Assembly (NCBI RefSeq): GCF_004330295.1 | Contig: NZ_SJOJ01000008.1 | Coordinates: forward strand, 62,001-126,000 | Source of the DNA: Rahnella victoriana | GTDB taxonomy: Bacteria; Pseudomonadota; Gammaproteobacteria; Enterobacterales; Enterobacteriaceae | Direction: 5' to 3' | DNA length: 64,000 nt | Shown: in pieces, positions 29,531 to 38,599 of the stretch | Layout of the letters: each line of letters begins with the position of its first letter | How positions within the stretch are numbered: the first letter of the stretch is position 1 | The notes under the pieces: generated by a model | The model's database searches: none | What the model was told of the DNA's origin: nothing | Seen by the model: the letters and a program-made list of their open reading frames with translations, nothing else | Made by a program: the position numbers and the translations under genes

Positions 29531-31963
29531 TTAAAGTGAATGTTCTGTGCGGGCGATAATATCATCCTGAGCCTCCGGCGATAAGGCCGTGAAGAACGCG
29601 GAGTAACCCGCCACGCGCACCACCAGGTCGCGATAATTCTGCGGCTCCTCGCGCGCCTTCAGCAATGTCTCGCGAGACACGATGTTGTACTGCACATGCC
29701 AGCCGCGATGTTCCTCAAAGAATGTCCGCAGCATCAGCATCAACGTCTGGCGGTCAGTTTCATTTTCCAGCGATGCCGGATTCAGTTTTTGATTGAGTAA
29801 CACACCGCCGAGAATGGCTTCTGTCGGCAATTTACCCAGCGAGTTAAACACCGCCGTCGGCCCGAGATGGTCGGTGCCGGAGGCCGGGCTGGCGCCTTCT
29901 GCCAGCGGGGTAAAGGCTTTGCGGCCATCCGGTGTGGCGGTGGTTGCCGCACCAAAGGGCACGTTTGCCGAAATGGACGACGTACCCGCGTAATAGGTGC
30001 CGCCGACCGGGCCGCGTCCGAAACGGGTATTGTGATAATTCGACAGTTCATCGATATAGCACTGATACGCGCGCACCAGCAGCTGATCCACCTCGTCATG
30101 ATCGTTGCCATATTTCTCTGCGCCGTTAATCAGACGCTGACGCAGCCGCTCGCCGTCCAGCCCTTCATAATCGGAGGCCAGCGCCTGTGCCAGCTCCTGC
30201 TGGCCGATCACGCCCTGATCAAACACCAGTTTTTTCACGGCGGCCAGGCTGTTGCCCAGATTGGCGATCCCGACCTGCAAACCGGACACCCAGTCGTATT
30301 TTGCGCCGCCTTGCTTGATGGTTTTTCCGCGTTCGATGCAGTCATCCACCAGCGCCGAACACAGAATATCCTGTGCGTTCTCTTCCAGAACCGTATCGAC
30401 CACACATTCGATTTCGATGGATTTACGGGTGTAATAACGGATCTGCTGATCCCACTGCGCAAACACCTGTTCGAAGTTATCAAAATTGCCCTGCGACAAA
30501 CCGCGTTCCTGCGGCAGGAAGCAGGTATGACTTTTCGCGTCGTGACCCTGTTCCATCGCGGCGAGCATCACGCGGGCAAAGTTGATGAAACTCATGCCGG
30601 TGCAACGATAGCCCCATTTGCCGCCGACGGCCGTTTCGATACAGCCGATGGCGGCATAATCGTATGCATCCTGTTTTTCGACGCCCAGCTTAATGAATTC
30701 CGGAATGACAATTTCGTCATTATTAAAGGCTGGCATCCCGAATCCGCAGCGGATCACCTGTACACAGGCATCGAGGAAATCACTGCTCATGCCTGCGTGA
30801 TAGCGTACGCTGAGATTCGGCTGGGTGGAGCGCAGCTGACCGCAGGATTCCAGCACCGCGTATGACAGCGGATTAACCGCATCAGAGGCCACGCCGTTAT
30901 GCAGATTCTGTCCGCCGATGGTGACATTCTGATACAGCGGACTGCCCGCTGACGCTTTGGAGTGCGTACCGGAACGGATTTTGTTCACCTCCAGCAATTT
31001 CAGCCAGCAGCTTTGCAGCAATTCGATGGCCTGATCGCGCGCCAGCGTCTGTTCCAGCTCAACATCGCGGCGATAGAACGGATAAAGATACTGATCCATA
31101 CGACCGAATGACACGGAATGGCCGTTGGATTCGATCTGCAAAATCAGCTGAATGAAATAGCACAGTTGCAGTGCCTGCCAGAAATTTTGCGGCGGCTGAT
31201 GAGCGATGACGTCGCAGTTAGCGGCGATCGTCAGCAACTCGTTGCGGCGCGCCTCGCGGGTTTCGGTGGCGGCCATGTCCCGTGCCTGTTGCGCGAAACG
31301 CACGACGTGATCGCTGACCGCAGCCAGCGTGATATCAATGGCTTTCAGCAGTTGTTCTTTATGCAGGTCTTCCCAGTCGGTCAGCTGAATACGGCTGCGG
31401 CGCTCGTCCACTTTACTGCGCAACCCGTCCAGACCCCGTTCCAGCAGCAGCGGGAAATTCACCGCCAGATGGGCATCGCCGGAAGTCATATTGCCCTCGG
31501 CTTTCACGATGCCGCTGTCAAGCAGGGCTTTCTGTTCATCAGTAAACATGCCATAGCAACGGTCCTGCACGGTCTGACCGCGCCACCACGGGCAGATATC
31601 ATGCAGAATTTTTTTGTTGGCTTCACTGACCGCAAAACCCGCGCCGGGGCGTTCTGCCAGCGCGTCAATTTCGCTTTCGATCCAGCCTACGGTGTATTCC
31701 GGGAAAATCGGTGCGGCGCGCACTTCGCTGGCCTGATTCCCCACGATCAGCTCGTCGTGTTTGATCCAGATAGTGCGCTGGCGCAGATGTTCCGCCAGCG
31801 CCAGTGCGCGACGGACCGCCAGCGGTTTGTCGGCATGTTGCTGATAAACCTGCGTGTAATGTTGCGCGCGCTCGGTACACACCGGCGGCTTCACGATGTG
31901 GATCAGGGCGTCTTTATGCGCGCGGATACGGCCGGAAAGGGTGTTCAGATTCAGTTGGGTCAT
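29531..31963 (-). CDS. ybiW: glycyl-radical enzyme YbiW (PflF type)
   Basis: An oxygen-sensitive radical enzyme of the pyruvate-formate-lyase superfamily, substrate unknown. The 810-residue protein shows the active-site segment GCIETAVGG, with the thiyl Cys at residue 441 and a Glu two residues later, and the glycyl radical loop RVAGYSAFF with Gly at 786. The Cys-x-Glu arrangement is shared with dehydratase-type members (glycerol dehydratase), whereas pyruvate formate-lyase has two neighbouring cysteines. Similarity to E. coli YbiW is high along the whole length. I chose the ATG at 31963 (MTQLNLNTLSGRI), five bases after ybiY ends. Confidence 0.93.
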   Translation of the reverse strand: MTQLNLNTLSGRIRAHKDALIHIVKPPVCTERAQHYTQVYQQHADKPLAVRRALALAEHLRQRTIWIKHDELIVGNQASEVRAAPIFPEYTVGWIESEIDALAERPGAGFAVSEANKKILHDICPWWRGQTVQDRCYGMFTDEQKALLDSGIVKAEGNMTSGDAHLAVNFPLLLERGLDGLRSKVDERRSRIQLTDWEDLHKEQLLKAIDITLAAVSDHVVRFAQQARDMAATETREARRNELLTIAANCDVIAHQPPQNFWQALQLCYFIQLILQIESNGHSVSFGRMDQYLYPFYRRDVELEQTLARDQAIELLQSCWLKLLEVNKIRSGTHSKASAGSPLYQNVTIGGQNLHNGVASDAVNPLSYAVLESCGQLRSTQPNLSVRYHAGMSSDFLDACVQVIRCGFGMPAFNNDEIVIPEFIKLGVEKQDAYDYAAIGCIETAVGGKWGYRCTGMSFINFARVMLAAMEQGHDAKSHTCFLPQERGLSQGNFDNFEQVFAQWDQQIRYYTRKSIEIECVVDTVLEENAQDILCSALVDDCIERGKTIKQGGAKYDWVSGLQVGIANLGNSLAAVKKLVFDQGVIGQQELAQALASDYEGLDGERLRQRLINGAEKYGNDHDEVDQLLVRAYQCYIDELSNYHNTRFGRGPVGGTYYAGTSSISANVPFGAATTATPDGRKAFTPLAEGASPASGTDHLGPTAVFNSLGKLPTEAILGGVLLNQKLNPASLENETDRQTLMLMLRTFFEEHRGWHVQYNIVSRETLLKAREEPQNYRDLVVRVAGYSAFFTALSPEAQDDIIARTEHSL

Positions 31964-31968
31964 TTTTC

Positions 31969-32868
31969 TTATCCTCTTAACTGTGCACAAAGCCCTTTTT
32001 CTGCGGCGTATTGCTCAGCGAACGTCAGCAGGTCAGGGTCATTTAACGGCTGGCGTGGCGCCAGATAGGGTTGTCCCAGCAGGGCATATTTGTTGATGCC
32101 GAGGGTGTGGTAGGGCAAAAAGTGGATGGCGTCGCAGCCGGTTTCTTCCGCAGCAAAATCAACGATCTGGCGAACGGATGCCCGGTCAGCATTAAAATCA
32201 GGAATTAACGGCACCCGGACGATCAGTTTTTGTCCGGCCGCCGCCAGCCGACGGAAATTATCTTTCACCCGTCGGGCAGACCCGCCGGTCAGACGCCGGA
32301 AAGGCTCGTCGGCGACATGTTTGAGATCGGCCAGCAGCAGATCCAGCGCGCCCAGTGAAGGCTCGATATATTTCCACGGCACATGCAGGCAGCTTTCCAC
32401 GGCGGTGTGCAGCCCTTCATGGCGGCAGCGTTGCAGCAGTGTCAGCGCAGTCTGTGGCTGCATAAAAGGCTCACCGCCGGAAAGCGTGACGCCGCCACCG
32501 GTGCGGGTATAAAAAGGTTTATCGCGCAGGATCTGCTGCATCAGGGCATCAATAGCCGCCTCTTCCCCGCAGACGCTCAACGCGCCGGAAGGGCAGACGT
32601 CAGCGATCTGGCTCAAATCGTCAGCCTGAAACTGTTCACGCCGTACGGCAATGTCACCTTTTTCCACGCGGATGGCATGAGGAAAGACCGTCGCACAGTG
32701 CTGGCAACCTGCGCTGCACAGACGTGAATCGAACAGCACATCCGGTACGGCGGAACGGCTTTCCGGGTTTTGGCACCAGGTGCAGCTCAGTGAACAGCCT
32801 TTCAGAAAAATGACCGTGCGGATCCCCGGACCATCGTGTGTGGAATAACGCTGTACATTGAAAATCAT
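31969..32868 (-). CDS. ybiY: glycyl-radical enzyme activase YbiY
   Basis: A radical S-adenosylmethionine enzyme that installs the glycyl radical on YbiW. The 299-residue protein has the FeS motif [14 protein letters not shown] (Cys-x3-Cys-x2-Cys) near residues 24-35, preceded by [13 protein letters not shown], and the SAM-binding [11 protein letters not shown]. Between them lies a Cys-containing insert (LCSAGCQHC and later VCPSGAL), resembling the ferredoxin-like extra clusters of activases of dehydratase-type enzymes. It is cotranscribed with ybiW. Confidence 0.93.
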   Translation of the reverse strand: MIFNVQRYSTHDGPGIRTVIFLKGCSLSCTWCQNPESRSAVPDVLFDSRLCSAGCQHCATVFPHAIRVEKGDIAVRREQFQADDLSQIADVCPSGALSVCGEEAAIDALMQQILRDKPFYTRTGGGVTLSGGEPFMQPQTALTLLQRCRHEGLHTAVESCLHVPWKYIEPSLGALDLLLADLKHVADEPFRRLTGGSARRVKDNFRRLAAAGQKLIVRVPLIPDFNADRASVRQIVDFAAEETGCDAIHFLPYHTLGINKYALLGQPYLAPRQPLNDPDLLTFAEQYAAEKGLCAQLRG

Positions 32869-32896
32869 CTCGACGCTCTCTGAGTTCTGTTTTCTT

Positions 32897-32927
32897 CTTT
32901 CGTAATTTACAGGCTTTCATTCGAAAG
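32897..32927. promoter_or_regulatory. possible DeoR-type operator repeats
   Basis: The region between ybiY and fsaA holds CTTTCG (32897-32902) and the inverted pair CTTTC-ATTC-GAAAG (32914-32927). CTTTC-like repeats are used by several DeoR-family repressors. The site lies 29 bases upstream of the ybiY start. Binding by YciT is a hypothesis. Confidence 0.35.
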
Positions 32928-33015
32928 TGATTTTGATGACGATCAACAAACCTTCTGCTTGCAGGCGTACACTCTCTGAACTTTGCATTCACTCACAAGT
33001 TTCAGGGAGAAAGTT

Positions 33016-33681
33016 ATGGAGCTGTATCTCGATACTGCCGATGTCACTGCGGTAAAACGTTTGTCGCGCATCCTGCCGTTGCAGGGGGTTACCACCAATC
33101 CGAGCATCGTGGCGAAAGAAGGAAAATCGCTGTGGGAAGTGTTGCCCGCGTTGCGTGATGCTCTGGGCGGTAACGGCAAATTGTTCGCGCAGGTCATGGC
33201 ATCCGACGCCGAACAGATGGTTGCCGAAGCGCTGTTATTGTCGCAACGTGTCTCCGGTTTGGTGGTGAAAGTGCCGGTTACCCGTGAAGGTCTGGCGGCC
33301 ATTAAGAAACTGAAAAGCATGAACATCCCGACGCTCGGCACGGCGGTGTACGGCGCCGGTCAGGGGTTGCTCTCGGCGCTGGCCGGGGCGGAATATGTCG
33401 CGCCGTATGTGAACCGTCTGGATGCGCAGGGCGGTGACGGCATCGCGATGGTGAAAGAATTGCAGACATTGCTCAGTCTGCACGCGCCGCAGTCAAAAGT
33501 GCTGGCTGCCAGCTTCAGAACGCCGCGCCAGGCAATGGATTGTCTGCTGGCGGGATGTCAGTCCATCACCTTGCCGGTGGATGTGGCCGAACAACTGCTC
33601 AACGCGCCTGCGGTACAGGCAGCGGTGGAAAAATTTGAAGCCGACTGGCAGCAGGCGTTTGGCACCACCACGCTGAGTTAA
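33016..33681 (+). CDS. fsaA: fructose-6-phosphate aldolase
   Basis: A transaldolase-like class I aldolase that splits fructose 6-phosphate to dihydroxyacetone and glyceraldehyde 3-phosphate. The 221-residue protein begins [16 protein letters not shown], has [11 protein letters not shown], the Schiff-base Lys in [13 protein letters not shown], and [10 protein letters not shown]. It is shorter than true transaldolase, as expected. The ATG at 33016 follows GGGAGAAAG; an upstream in-frame ATG at 32983 is less likely. E. coli also has fsaA divergent from ybiYW. Confidence 0.94.
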   Translation: MELYLDTADVTAVKRLSRILPLQGVTTNPSIVAKEGKSLWEVLPALRDALGGNGKLFAQVMASDAEQMVAEALLLSQRVSGLVVKVPVTREGLAAIKKLKSMNIPTLGTAVYGAGQGLLSALAGAEYVAPYVNRLDAQGGDGIAMVKELQTLLSLHAPQSKVLAASFRTPRQAMDCLLAGCQSITLPVDVAEQLLNAPAVQAAVEKFEADWQQAFGTTTLS

Positions 33682-33699
33682 TTGTCCGGCGCATGAACC

Positions 33700-33731
33700 T
33701 ACCCGCACAGACCTCTGTTGCGGGTTTTTTT
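33700..33731 (+). terminator. rho-independent terminator after fsaA
   Basis: The arms ACCCGCACAGA and TCTGTTGCGGGT pair with one mismatch and are followed by a T-run. Confidence 0.82.
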
Positions 33732-33833
33732 ACGTCTGCGGGTTAAGAATTTTCGTATTAATAGTCGAAAATGTGATTTCCCTCCGCAATCAAATATTGA
33801 CGAATTAAATTTATAAAACTAGCGATCTAAAAA

Positions 33834-33852
33834 ATAGAAACATCGTTTCAAT
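33834..33852. promoter_or_regulatory. KdgR-type operator upstream of kdgT
   Basis: The site ATAGAAACATCGTTTCAAT matches the KdgR box consensus known from pectinolytic enterobacteria (AATRAAAYRNYRTTTYATT) across the whole central RAAAYRNYRTTTY core. It lies about 90 bases upstream of kdgT. KdgR itself is not in the window. Confidence 0.75.
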
Positions 33853-33940
33853 TTATGAAGTGAATCACTTTTATCACTCTGATAAATGGATAACGTAGCG
33901 GCATTCGGTAGTCCGTTACTTTTAAATCAGGTGAAAAAAT

Positions 33941-34939
33941 ATGCACATTAAACGAGCGATAGAAAAAATCCCTGGTGGGATGATGTTAGTGCCTCTCTTC
34001 CTAGGTGCGCTGTGCCATACCTTCGCGCCTGATTCGGGCAAATATTTTGGCTCCTTTACCAACGGACTGATGACCGGCACCGTACCGATTCTGGCGGTGT
34101 GGTTTTTCTGCATGGGCGCTTCCATCAAACTCAGCGCGACCGGTACGGTGTTGCGTAAATCCGGCACCTTAGTGGTCACCAAAATTGCGGTCGCGTGGAT
34201 TGTGGCGGCGGTAGCATCCCGGTTTATGCCGGAGAATGGCGTGGAGTTCGGATTCTTTGCCGGGCTTTCCGTGCTGGCGCTGGTCGCCTCAATGGACATG
34301 ACCAACGGCGGTCTGTACGCCTCTGTGATGCAGCAATACGGCACCAAAGAAGAAGCCGGTGCATTTGTGCTGATGTCGCTGGAATCCGGCCCGCTGATGA
34401 CCATGGTGATCCTCGGCACGGCAGGTATCGCGTCATTCGAGCCACACGTTTTTGTCGGTGCGGTGTTGCCGTTCCTGGTCGGTTTTGGCTTAGGTAATCT
34501 TGATCCGGAACTGCGCGAGTTCTTCAGCAAAGCGGTACAAACGCTGATCCCGTTCTTCGCCTTCGCGCTGGGTAACACCATCAACCTGAGCGTGATCGCA
34601 CAAACGGGTCTGTTAGGTGTCATGCTGGGTGTGGCGGTGATCGTCATCACCGGTATCCCGCTGATCCTTGCCGATAAATTCATCGGTGGCGGCGACGGTA
34701 CGGCAGGCATTGCCGCCTCCAGTTCCGCCGGTGCGGCGGTCGCCACGCCGGTACTGATTGCAGAAATGGTGCCGCAGTTCAAACCGATTGCTCCGGCCGC
34801 CACGGCGCTGGTCGCCACCTCGGTGATTGTGACATCCATCCTGGTGCCGATCCTGACAGCCATGTGGTCAAGAAGAGTGAAGAGCAAAGCGGTGAAAGGC
34901 AAAGTGGCGATGGATCCGCCGATGGCAAGTGTGAAATAA
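33941..34939 (+). CDS. kdgT: 2-keto-3-deoxygluconate permease
   Basis: An inner-membrane proton symporter for 2-keto-3-deoxygluconate, a product of pectin and uronate breakdown. The 332-residue protein starts [24 protein letters not shown] and has about ten hydrophobic segments, with conserved [14 protein letters not shown] and [14 protein letters not shown]. These are the KdgT family signatures. It follows a KdgR-type box and is single. Confidence 0.94.
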   Translation: MHIKRAIEKIPGGMMLVPLFLGALCHTFAPDSGKYFGSFTNGLMTGTVPILAVWFFCMGASIKLSATGTVLRKSGTLVVTKIAVAWIVAAVASRFMPENGVEFGFFAGLSVLALVASMDMTNGGLYASVMQQYGTKEEAGAFVLMSLESGPLMTMVILGTAGIASFEPHVFVGAVLPFLVGFGLGNLDPELREFFSKAVQTLIPFFAFALGNTINLSVIAQTGLLGVMLGVAVIVITGIPLILADKFIGGGDGTAGIAASSSAGAAVATPVLIAEMVPQFKPIAPAATALVATSVIVTSILVPILTAMWSRRVKSKAVKGKVAMDPPMASVK

Positions 34940-34989
34940 CGGTTTTAGTTGGGCAAGAGGCATTAACCCGGAAGGTATATGCAGGACAA

Positions 34990-35025
34990 CTCCCTCCCCT
35001 GCGAAGGGGAGGGTTGGGGTGGGGT
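34990..35025 (+). repeat. GC-rich intergenic repeat, copy 1
   Basis: This element reads CTCCCTCCCCTGCGAAGGGG followed by AGGGTTGGGGTGGGG. It has an internal hairpin (CCCCTGCGAAGGGG). Its reverse complement occurs about 60 bases downstream. Both copies lie at the 3' ends of convergent genes, where such short dispersed elements are often found. Confidence 0.75.
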
Positions 35026-35079
35026 ATTAATGACAATTCAATGAGTTAAAGTGTGCTTTGGCTTTTGTGTTGTCTTTAA

Positions 35080-35116
35080 AACCCCCTCCCGCCTCCCCCT
35101 TCGCAGGGGGAGGAGC
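35080..35116 (-). repeat. GC-rich intergenic repeat, copy 2 (inverted)
   Basis: On the minus strand it reads CTCCTCCCCCTGCGAAGGGG followed by GAGGCGGGAGGGGG, a near match to copy 1. The two copies form an inverted pair between kdgT and the ABC ATPase gene and could fold into one long stem. Confidence 0.75.
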
Positions 35117-35143
35117 AAAACCGTATTCACCTTAAGAGTGCTG

Positions 35144-35989
35144 TCAAAGCACTTTCTCCAGAAACCGCCGCGTGCGTTCATGGCGCGGCCGGTCCAGCAC
35201 CTGTTCAGCACTTCCGCTTTCGACGATGGCGCCATCGACCATAAACACCACCTGATCTGCTACCTGCCGCGCGAAGCCGATTTCGTGCGTGACCACCACC
35301 AGCGTCACGCCGGACTGCGCCAGCTTTTTAATCACATCCAGCACCTCGCCCACCAGTTCCGGATCCAGCGCGGAAGTGGGTTCATCGAACAACATCACTT
35401 TCGGGTTGAGCGCCAGTGCGCGGGCGATGGCGATTCGCTGCTGCTGGCCGCCGGAAAGGTGGCGCGGCCAGGCATGGGCTTTTTCGCGCAATCCGACGGT
35501 ATCGAGCAGTTCATAGGCGCGGGCGATGGCCTGTTTGCGCGGGAATAAACCGTGAACCACCGGCGCTTCAATGATGTTATCCAGCACGGTCATGTGCGGA
35601 AAAAGATTAAAATTCTGGAACACGTAACCGACGTGCGTACGCTGTTTCAGAATGGCGCGTTCCTTGAGTTCATACAGCGTATCGCCTTTGCGGCGGTAGC
35701 CAATGTAATCGCCGTCAATCTGGATAAAGCCTTCATCAACCCGCTCCAGATGGTTAATAGTGCGCAGCAGCGTGGATTTCCCCGAGCCGGAAGGGCCGAG
35801 GATCACGGTCACGGTGCCGGGCTCAATGCTCAGGCTGACATTATCCAGCGCTTTGTGTGCGCCGTAGTATTTGCTCAGATTATGGATATCGATACGCCCG
35901 ACGGTGGCGGCCTGCGGCTTATGCAAAAACAGGCGTTCTGCGGGGGCGTCTGCCGGGCGGTTAACGAATAAATCAAAGGCTTCAGACAT
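35144..35989 (-). CDS. amino-acid ABC transporter ATP-binding protein
   Basis: The 281-residue ATPase of a polar amino-acid importer. It shows Walker [10 protein letters not shown], signature [15 protein letters not shown], Walker [15 protein letters not shown] and the switch His in [11 protein letters not shown]. An N-terminal extension of about 30 residues precedes the ABC domain, longer than in HisP or GlnQ. It lies 15 bases after the permease gene. In context it would power uptake of a sulfur-containing amino acid such as cystine or an S-substituted cysteine; the substrate is inferred. Confidence 0.88.
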   Translation of the reverse strand: MSEAFDLFVNRPADAPAERLFLHKPQAATVGRIDIHNLSKYYGAHKALDNVSLSIEPGTVTVILGPSGSGKSTLLRTINHLERVDEGFIQIDGDYIGYRRKGDTLYELKERAILKQRTHVGYVFQNFNLFPHMTVLDNIIEAPVVHGLFPRKQAIARAYELLDTVGLREKAHAWPRHLSGGQQQRIAIARALALNPKVMLFDEPTSALDPELVGEVLDVIKKLAQSGVTLVVVTHEIGFARQVADQVVFMVDGAIVESGSAEQVLDRPRHERTRRFLEKVL

Positions 35990-36004
35990 ACGGTTTTCCC
36001 TTTA

Positions 36005-36919
36005 TTAAGAACGGGCGGTACGCCACAGACGCAGGCGTTGCAAAGGCGTTGGCGCGACCTGCCGCACCGTGCCACGCGCGAAATAGCGTTCGACGTAGTA
36101 CTGCAATACCGATAGCACGGTGGTGATCAGCAGATACCAGATGGTGGCGACCATCAGCAACGGAATGACCTGTTGCGTGCGGTTGTAAATTACCTGCACG
36201 GTGTAAAACAGCTCCGGCATCGACAGCACGTAAACGATCGACGTGCCTTTCGCCAGACTGATCACCTCGTTAAAGCCGGTCGGCAGAATGGAGCGCAGCG
36301 CCTGCGGCAAAATAATGCGGAAGGTGCGGCGGTAAGCCGGTAACCCTAAAGCCGCCGCCGCTTCATGCTGACCGTGTTCTACGCCCAAAATGCCGCCGCG
36401 AATGATTTCTGCGGTATAGGCCGACTGCACCAGCGACAAGCCGAGTACCGCGACAGAAAACTGATCCAGCAAATTGACGGTCGGCGTGCTGAAAAAGGAA
36501 ATCGTGGTGAACGGAATGCCGAGGGAAAGGTTGTCGTACAGATAGGAAAAGTTATAGAGGATGATCAGCACCAGCAGCAGAGGCAGAGAACGGAACAGCC
36601 AGATATACCCCCAGGCCAGGGCGTTGAGCAGGTACGATTTCGACAGGCGGGCGAGGGCCAGCACGGTGCCAAAAATCACGCCAAACACCGTGCCGAGCAG
36701 CGTCAGCAACAGCGTTTTACCCAGCCCTGATAAAATCACCGGATCAAAAAACCACTGACGAAACACGCCCCATTCCCAGCGGGAATTCGTCGCAATCGAC
36801 TGGATAATCCCCAGCAGAATGAACACGGAAAACACCGCACCGGCCAGCCGCCACGGATAACGCGCGGGCACCACTTTCAGCGGGGGATGACGTACAGATG
36901 AAGGGGCATTTTCGCTCAT
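36005..36919 (-). CDS. amino-acid ABC transporter permease
   Basis: The 304-residue inner-membrane subunit of the HisM/TcyL type. It has an N-terminal helix (WRLAGAVFSVFILLGIIQSI), a long periplasmic stretch, then about five helices with the coupling motif EAAAALGLPAYRRTFRIILPQALRSILP (the EAA loop) contacting the ATPase. Only one permease gene is present, so it should form a homodimer. It lies between the GNAT and ATPase genes. Confidence 0.88.
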   Translation of the reverse strand: MSENAPSSVRHPPLKVVPARYPWRLAGAVFSVFILLGIIQSIATNSRWEWGVFRQWFFDPVILSGLGKTLLLTLLGTVFGVIFGTVLALARLSKSYLLNALAWGYIWLFRSLPLLLVLIILYNFSYLYDNLSLGIPFTTISFFSTPTVNLLDQFSVAVLGLSLVQSAYTAEIIRGGILGVEHGQHEAAAALGLPAYRRTFRIILPQALRSILPTGFNEVISLAKGTSIVYVLSMPELFYTVQVIYNRTQQVIPLLMVATIWYLLITTVLSVLQYYVERYFARGTVRQVAPTPLQRLRLWRTARS

Positions 36920-36946
36920 AACGTTCTCTTTCTGTCAGGTTGCAGT

Positions 36947-37450
36947 TCAGGTGACGGGAACGTCAGCTGTCAGCGCCTTGGTAAACGGCAGGCGTCCGTC
37001 ATACGGCGGACGGGAAAACACTTCCGGATCCAGACGGGTATCAAACTGTGGCTGATAGCCGTGGGATAAATACAGTCCGACGGCTTCCGGCTGACGGAAA
37101 CCGGTGGTCAGAAACACCTGCCGGTAACCGTACGCAGCGGCACGGCGTTCCAGTTCATGCAGGATTTTTTGCGCCAGTCCCTGACGGCGCAGCGACCGGT
37201 GAGTCCAGATACGCTTCAGCTCGGCGGTCTGCTCGTCGTAGCGTTTGTATGCGCCCATCGCAATGGGCGCGCCGTTTCTCAGCAGAACAATGAACGTGCC
37301 ATCGGGCGCAGAGAACACACTGTTATCTTCCGGTGGCTGGCTTGAGAAAAAATCGCCGTAGCGGTCGCGATATTCACCGAATAATCCTTCGATCACCGGC
37401 GCAATCAGCGGGTCTTCCGGCGCAATCTGAATAAAAACGTCTTCGCTCAT
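36947..37450 (-). CDS. GNAT-family N-acetyltransferase
   Basis: A 167-residue acetyltransferase with the acetyl-CoA motif RSLRRQGLAQKILHELERRA (residues about 88-107) and the later YLSHGYQP segment. Its place between the transporter genes is telling: in B. subtilis the analogous operons for S-alkyl cysteine use an N-acetyltransferase (SnaA, SnaB) inside a transporter operon. By analogy this enzyme would acetylate the amino group of an imported S-substituted cysteine. That is inference; it could also acetylate another small amine. The start follows AGGAGCACG. Confidence 0.75.
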   Translation of the reverse strand: MSEDVFIQIAPEDPLIAPVIEGLFGEYRDRYGDFFSSQPPEDNSVFSAPDGTFIVLLRNGAPIAMGAYKRYDEQTAELKRIWTHRSLRRQGLAQKILHELERRAAAYGYRQVFLTTGFRQPEAVGLYLSHGYQPQFDTRLDPEVFSRPPYDGRLPFTKALTADVPVT

Positions 37451-37465
37451 TGTTCGTGCTCCTGA

Positions 37466-38398
37466 TCAGTCGCCCAGTCCCGGCGGGTTAATTTCTGAAT
37501 GGTCAATTTTCTCGACACTTTCACCCCAGCGATCCAGCACTTTGATATAAGCGCCGCTGGCGATGGCACTGTTCAGCGATGCCTGTACGGCATCCACCAG
37601 TCCGTTACCTTTTTTCAGGGTGACAGCGATATTGGCCGTTTTCGGCCAGCCGCCGGGTACGGTGCCGACCAGTTTGGTTTTGCCGGTCAGCAGTGCTTTA
37701 TACGCACCGGTGACGTTAGGGCCGAAGGTGGCATCGGCACGACCGGACTGGATCGCCAGCGTCGCAGCGGCGTCATCGGTGACATATTGCGGCTTGAGCG
37801 CCGGTAATCCTTTGGCCTGATTCTCTTTGTCCCAGGCCAGCAACACCGCTTCCTGATTGGTGCCGGAGCCGACGATAATGCGTTTACCGGCGATGTCCGG
37901 CGCAGAAGTAATGGACGTGATTTTGCTGTCACTTTTCACGTAAAAGCCCAGCGTGTCCTGACGATAGGTCGCGAAATCAAACTTAGTTTTGCGGTCTTTG
38001 GTGACGGTGATGTTATAGATCGCCGCATCGTATTTTCCGGAGGTGACGCCGAGCGGCCAGTCTTCCCACGAGGCGGGCACCACTTTGAGTTTCAGGCCCA
38101 AACCGTCGGCGACCAGACGGGCGATATCCGCTTCGCTGCCGATCACGGTTTTATTGTCGCGGGCATACAGGCCGAACGGCGGTGCGCTGCCGAGAACCGC
38201 CAGCGCCACAGTCAGCGTGCCCGGTTCAACAAACTTAAAATTGGCCGGAATTTTGGCTGCGGCTTCAGCGCTTTTCGGCGTATGAATTGGCGTTTCATTG
38301 GCAATCAGATCTATTCCCGGCGCGGCCTGTGCCACCGCAGAAAAACTCAATAATGCGGCGATGGTGGTCGCGGTGAAAGTGGCGCTATGTTTCATCAT
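37466..38398 (-). CDS. amino-acid ABC transporter periplasmic binding protein
   Basis: The 310-residue solute-binding protein has a Sec signal peptide ending SAVAQA at about residue 26, and the family-3 solute-binding fold with GSEADIARLVADGLG, DWPLGVTSGKYDAAIYNITVT and GSGTNQEAVLLAWDKEN. It is first in a four-gene run (binding protein, GNAT, permease, ATPase). The gene upstream, an M20 hydrolase, is separated by a terminator, so this run probably has its own promoter. Confidence 0.86.
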   Translation of the reverse strand: MMKHSATFTATTIAALLSFSAVAQAAPGIDLIANETPIHTPKSAEAAAKIPANFKFVEPGTLTVALAVLGSAPPFGLYARDNKTVIGSEADIARLVADGLGLKLKVVPASWEDWPLGVTSGKYDAAIYNITVTKDRKTKFDFATYRQDTLGFYVKSDSKITSITSAPDIAGKRIIVGSGTNQEAVLLAWDKENQAKGLPALKPQYVTDDAAATLAIQSGRADATFGPNVTGAYKALLTGKTKLVGTVPGGWPKTANIAVTLKKGNGLVDAVQASLNSAIASGAYIKVLDRWGESVEKIDHSEINPPGLGD

Positions 38399-38545
38399 TA
38401 TTCTGTTTACCCTGCATTCTTATTGTTTATGGTGATTATCGTGTGGTGACGTTTTCACTATTCCCGAGTGTTACAGGGATGTAAAACAACAAAATTAAAT
38501 AATCAAAGAGATAAAGTAGAAATACATGACGGCATAAAATAACCA

Positions 38546-38573
38546 CGAAAAATGCCCGGAATAACCGGGCATG
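38546..38573 (-). terminator. rho-independent terminator after M20 hydrolase
   Basis: On the minus strand the arms ATGCCCGG and CCGGGCAT with a five-base loop are followed by five T. It lies between the M20 hydrolase gene and the binding-protein gene and splits the minus-strand cluster into two transcripts. Confidence 0.82.
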
Positions 38574-38599
38574 AGAGAATAAGATCAGGAATGAAAAGG

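Noticed and set aside
29867..30865. 332-codon plus-strand frame inside ybiW
   Set aside because: It is the antisense shadow of the strongly conserved glycyl-radical enzyme gene.
33922..34902. 326-codon minus-strand frame over kdgT
   Set aside because: It is rich in Ser, Thr and Pro, as expected for the antisense of a membrane protein; kdgT is the recognised gene.
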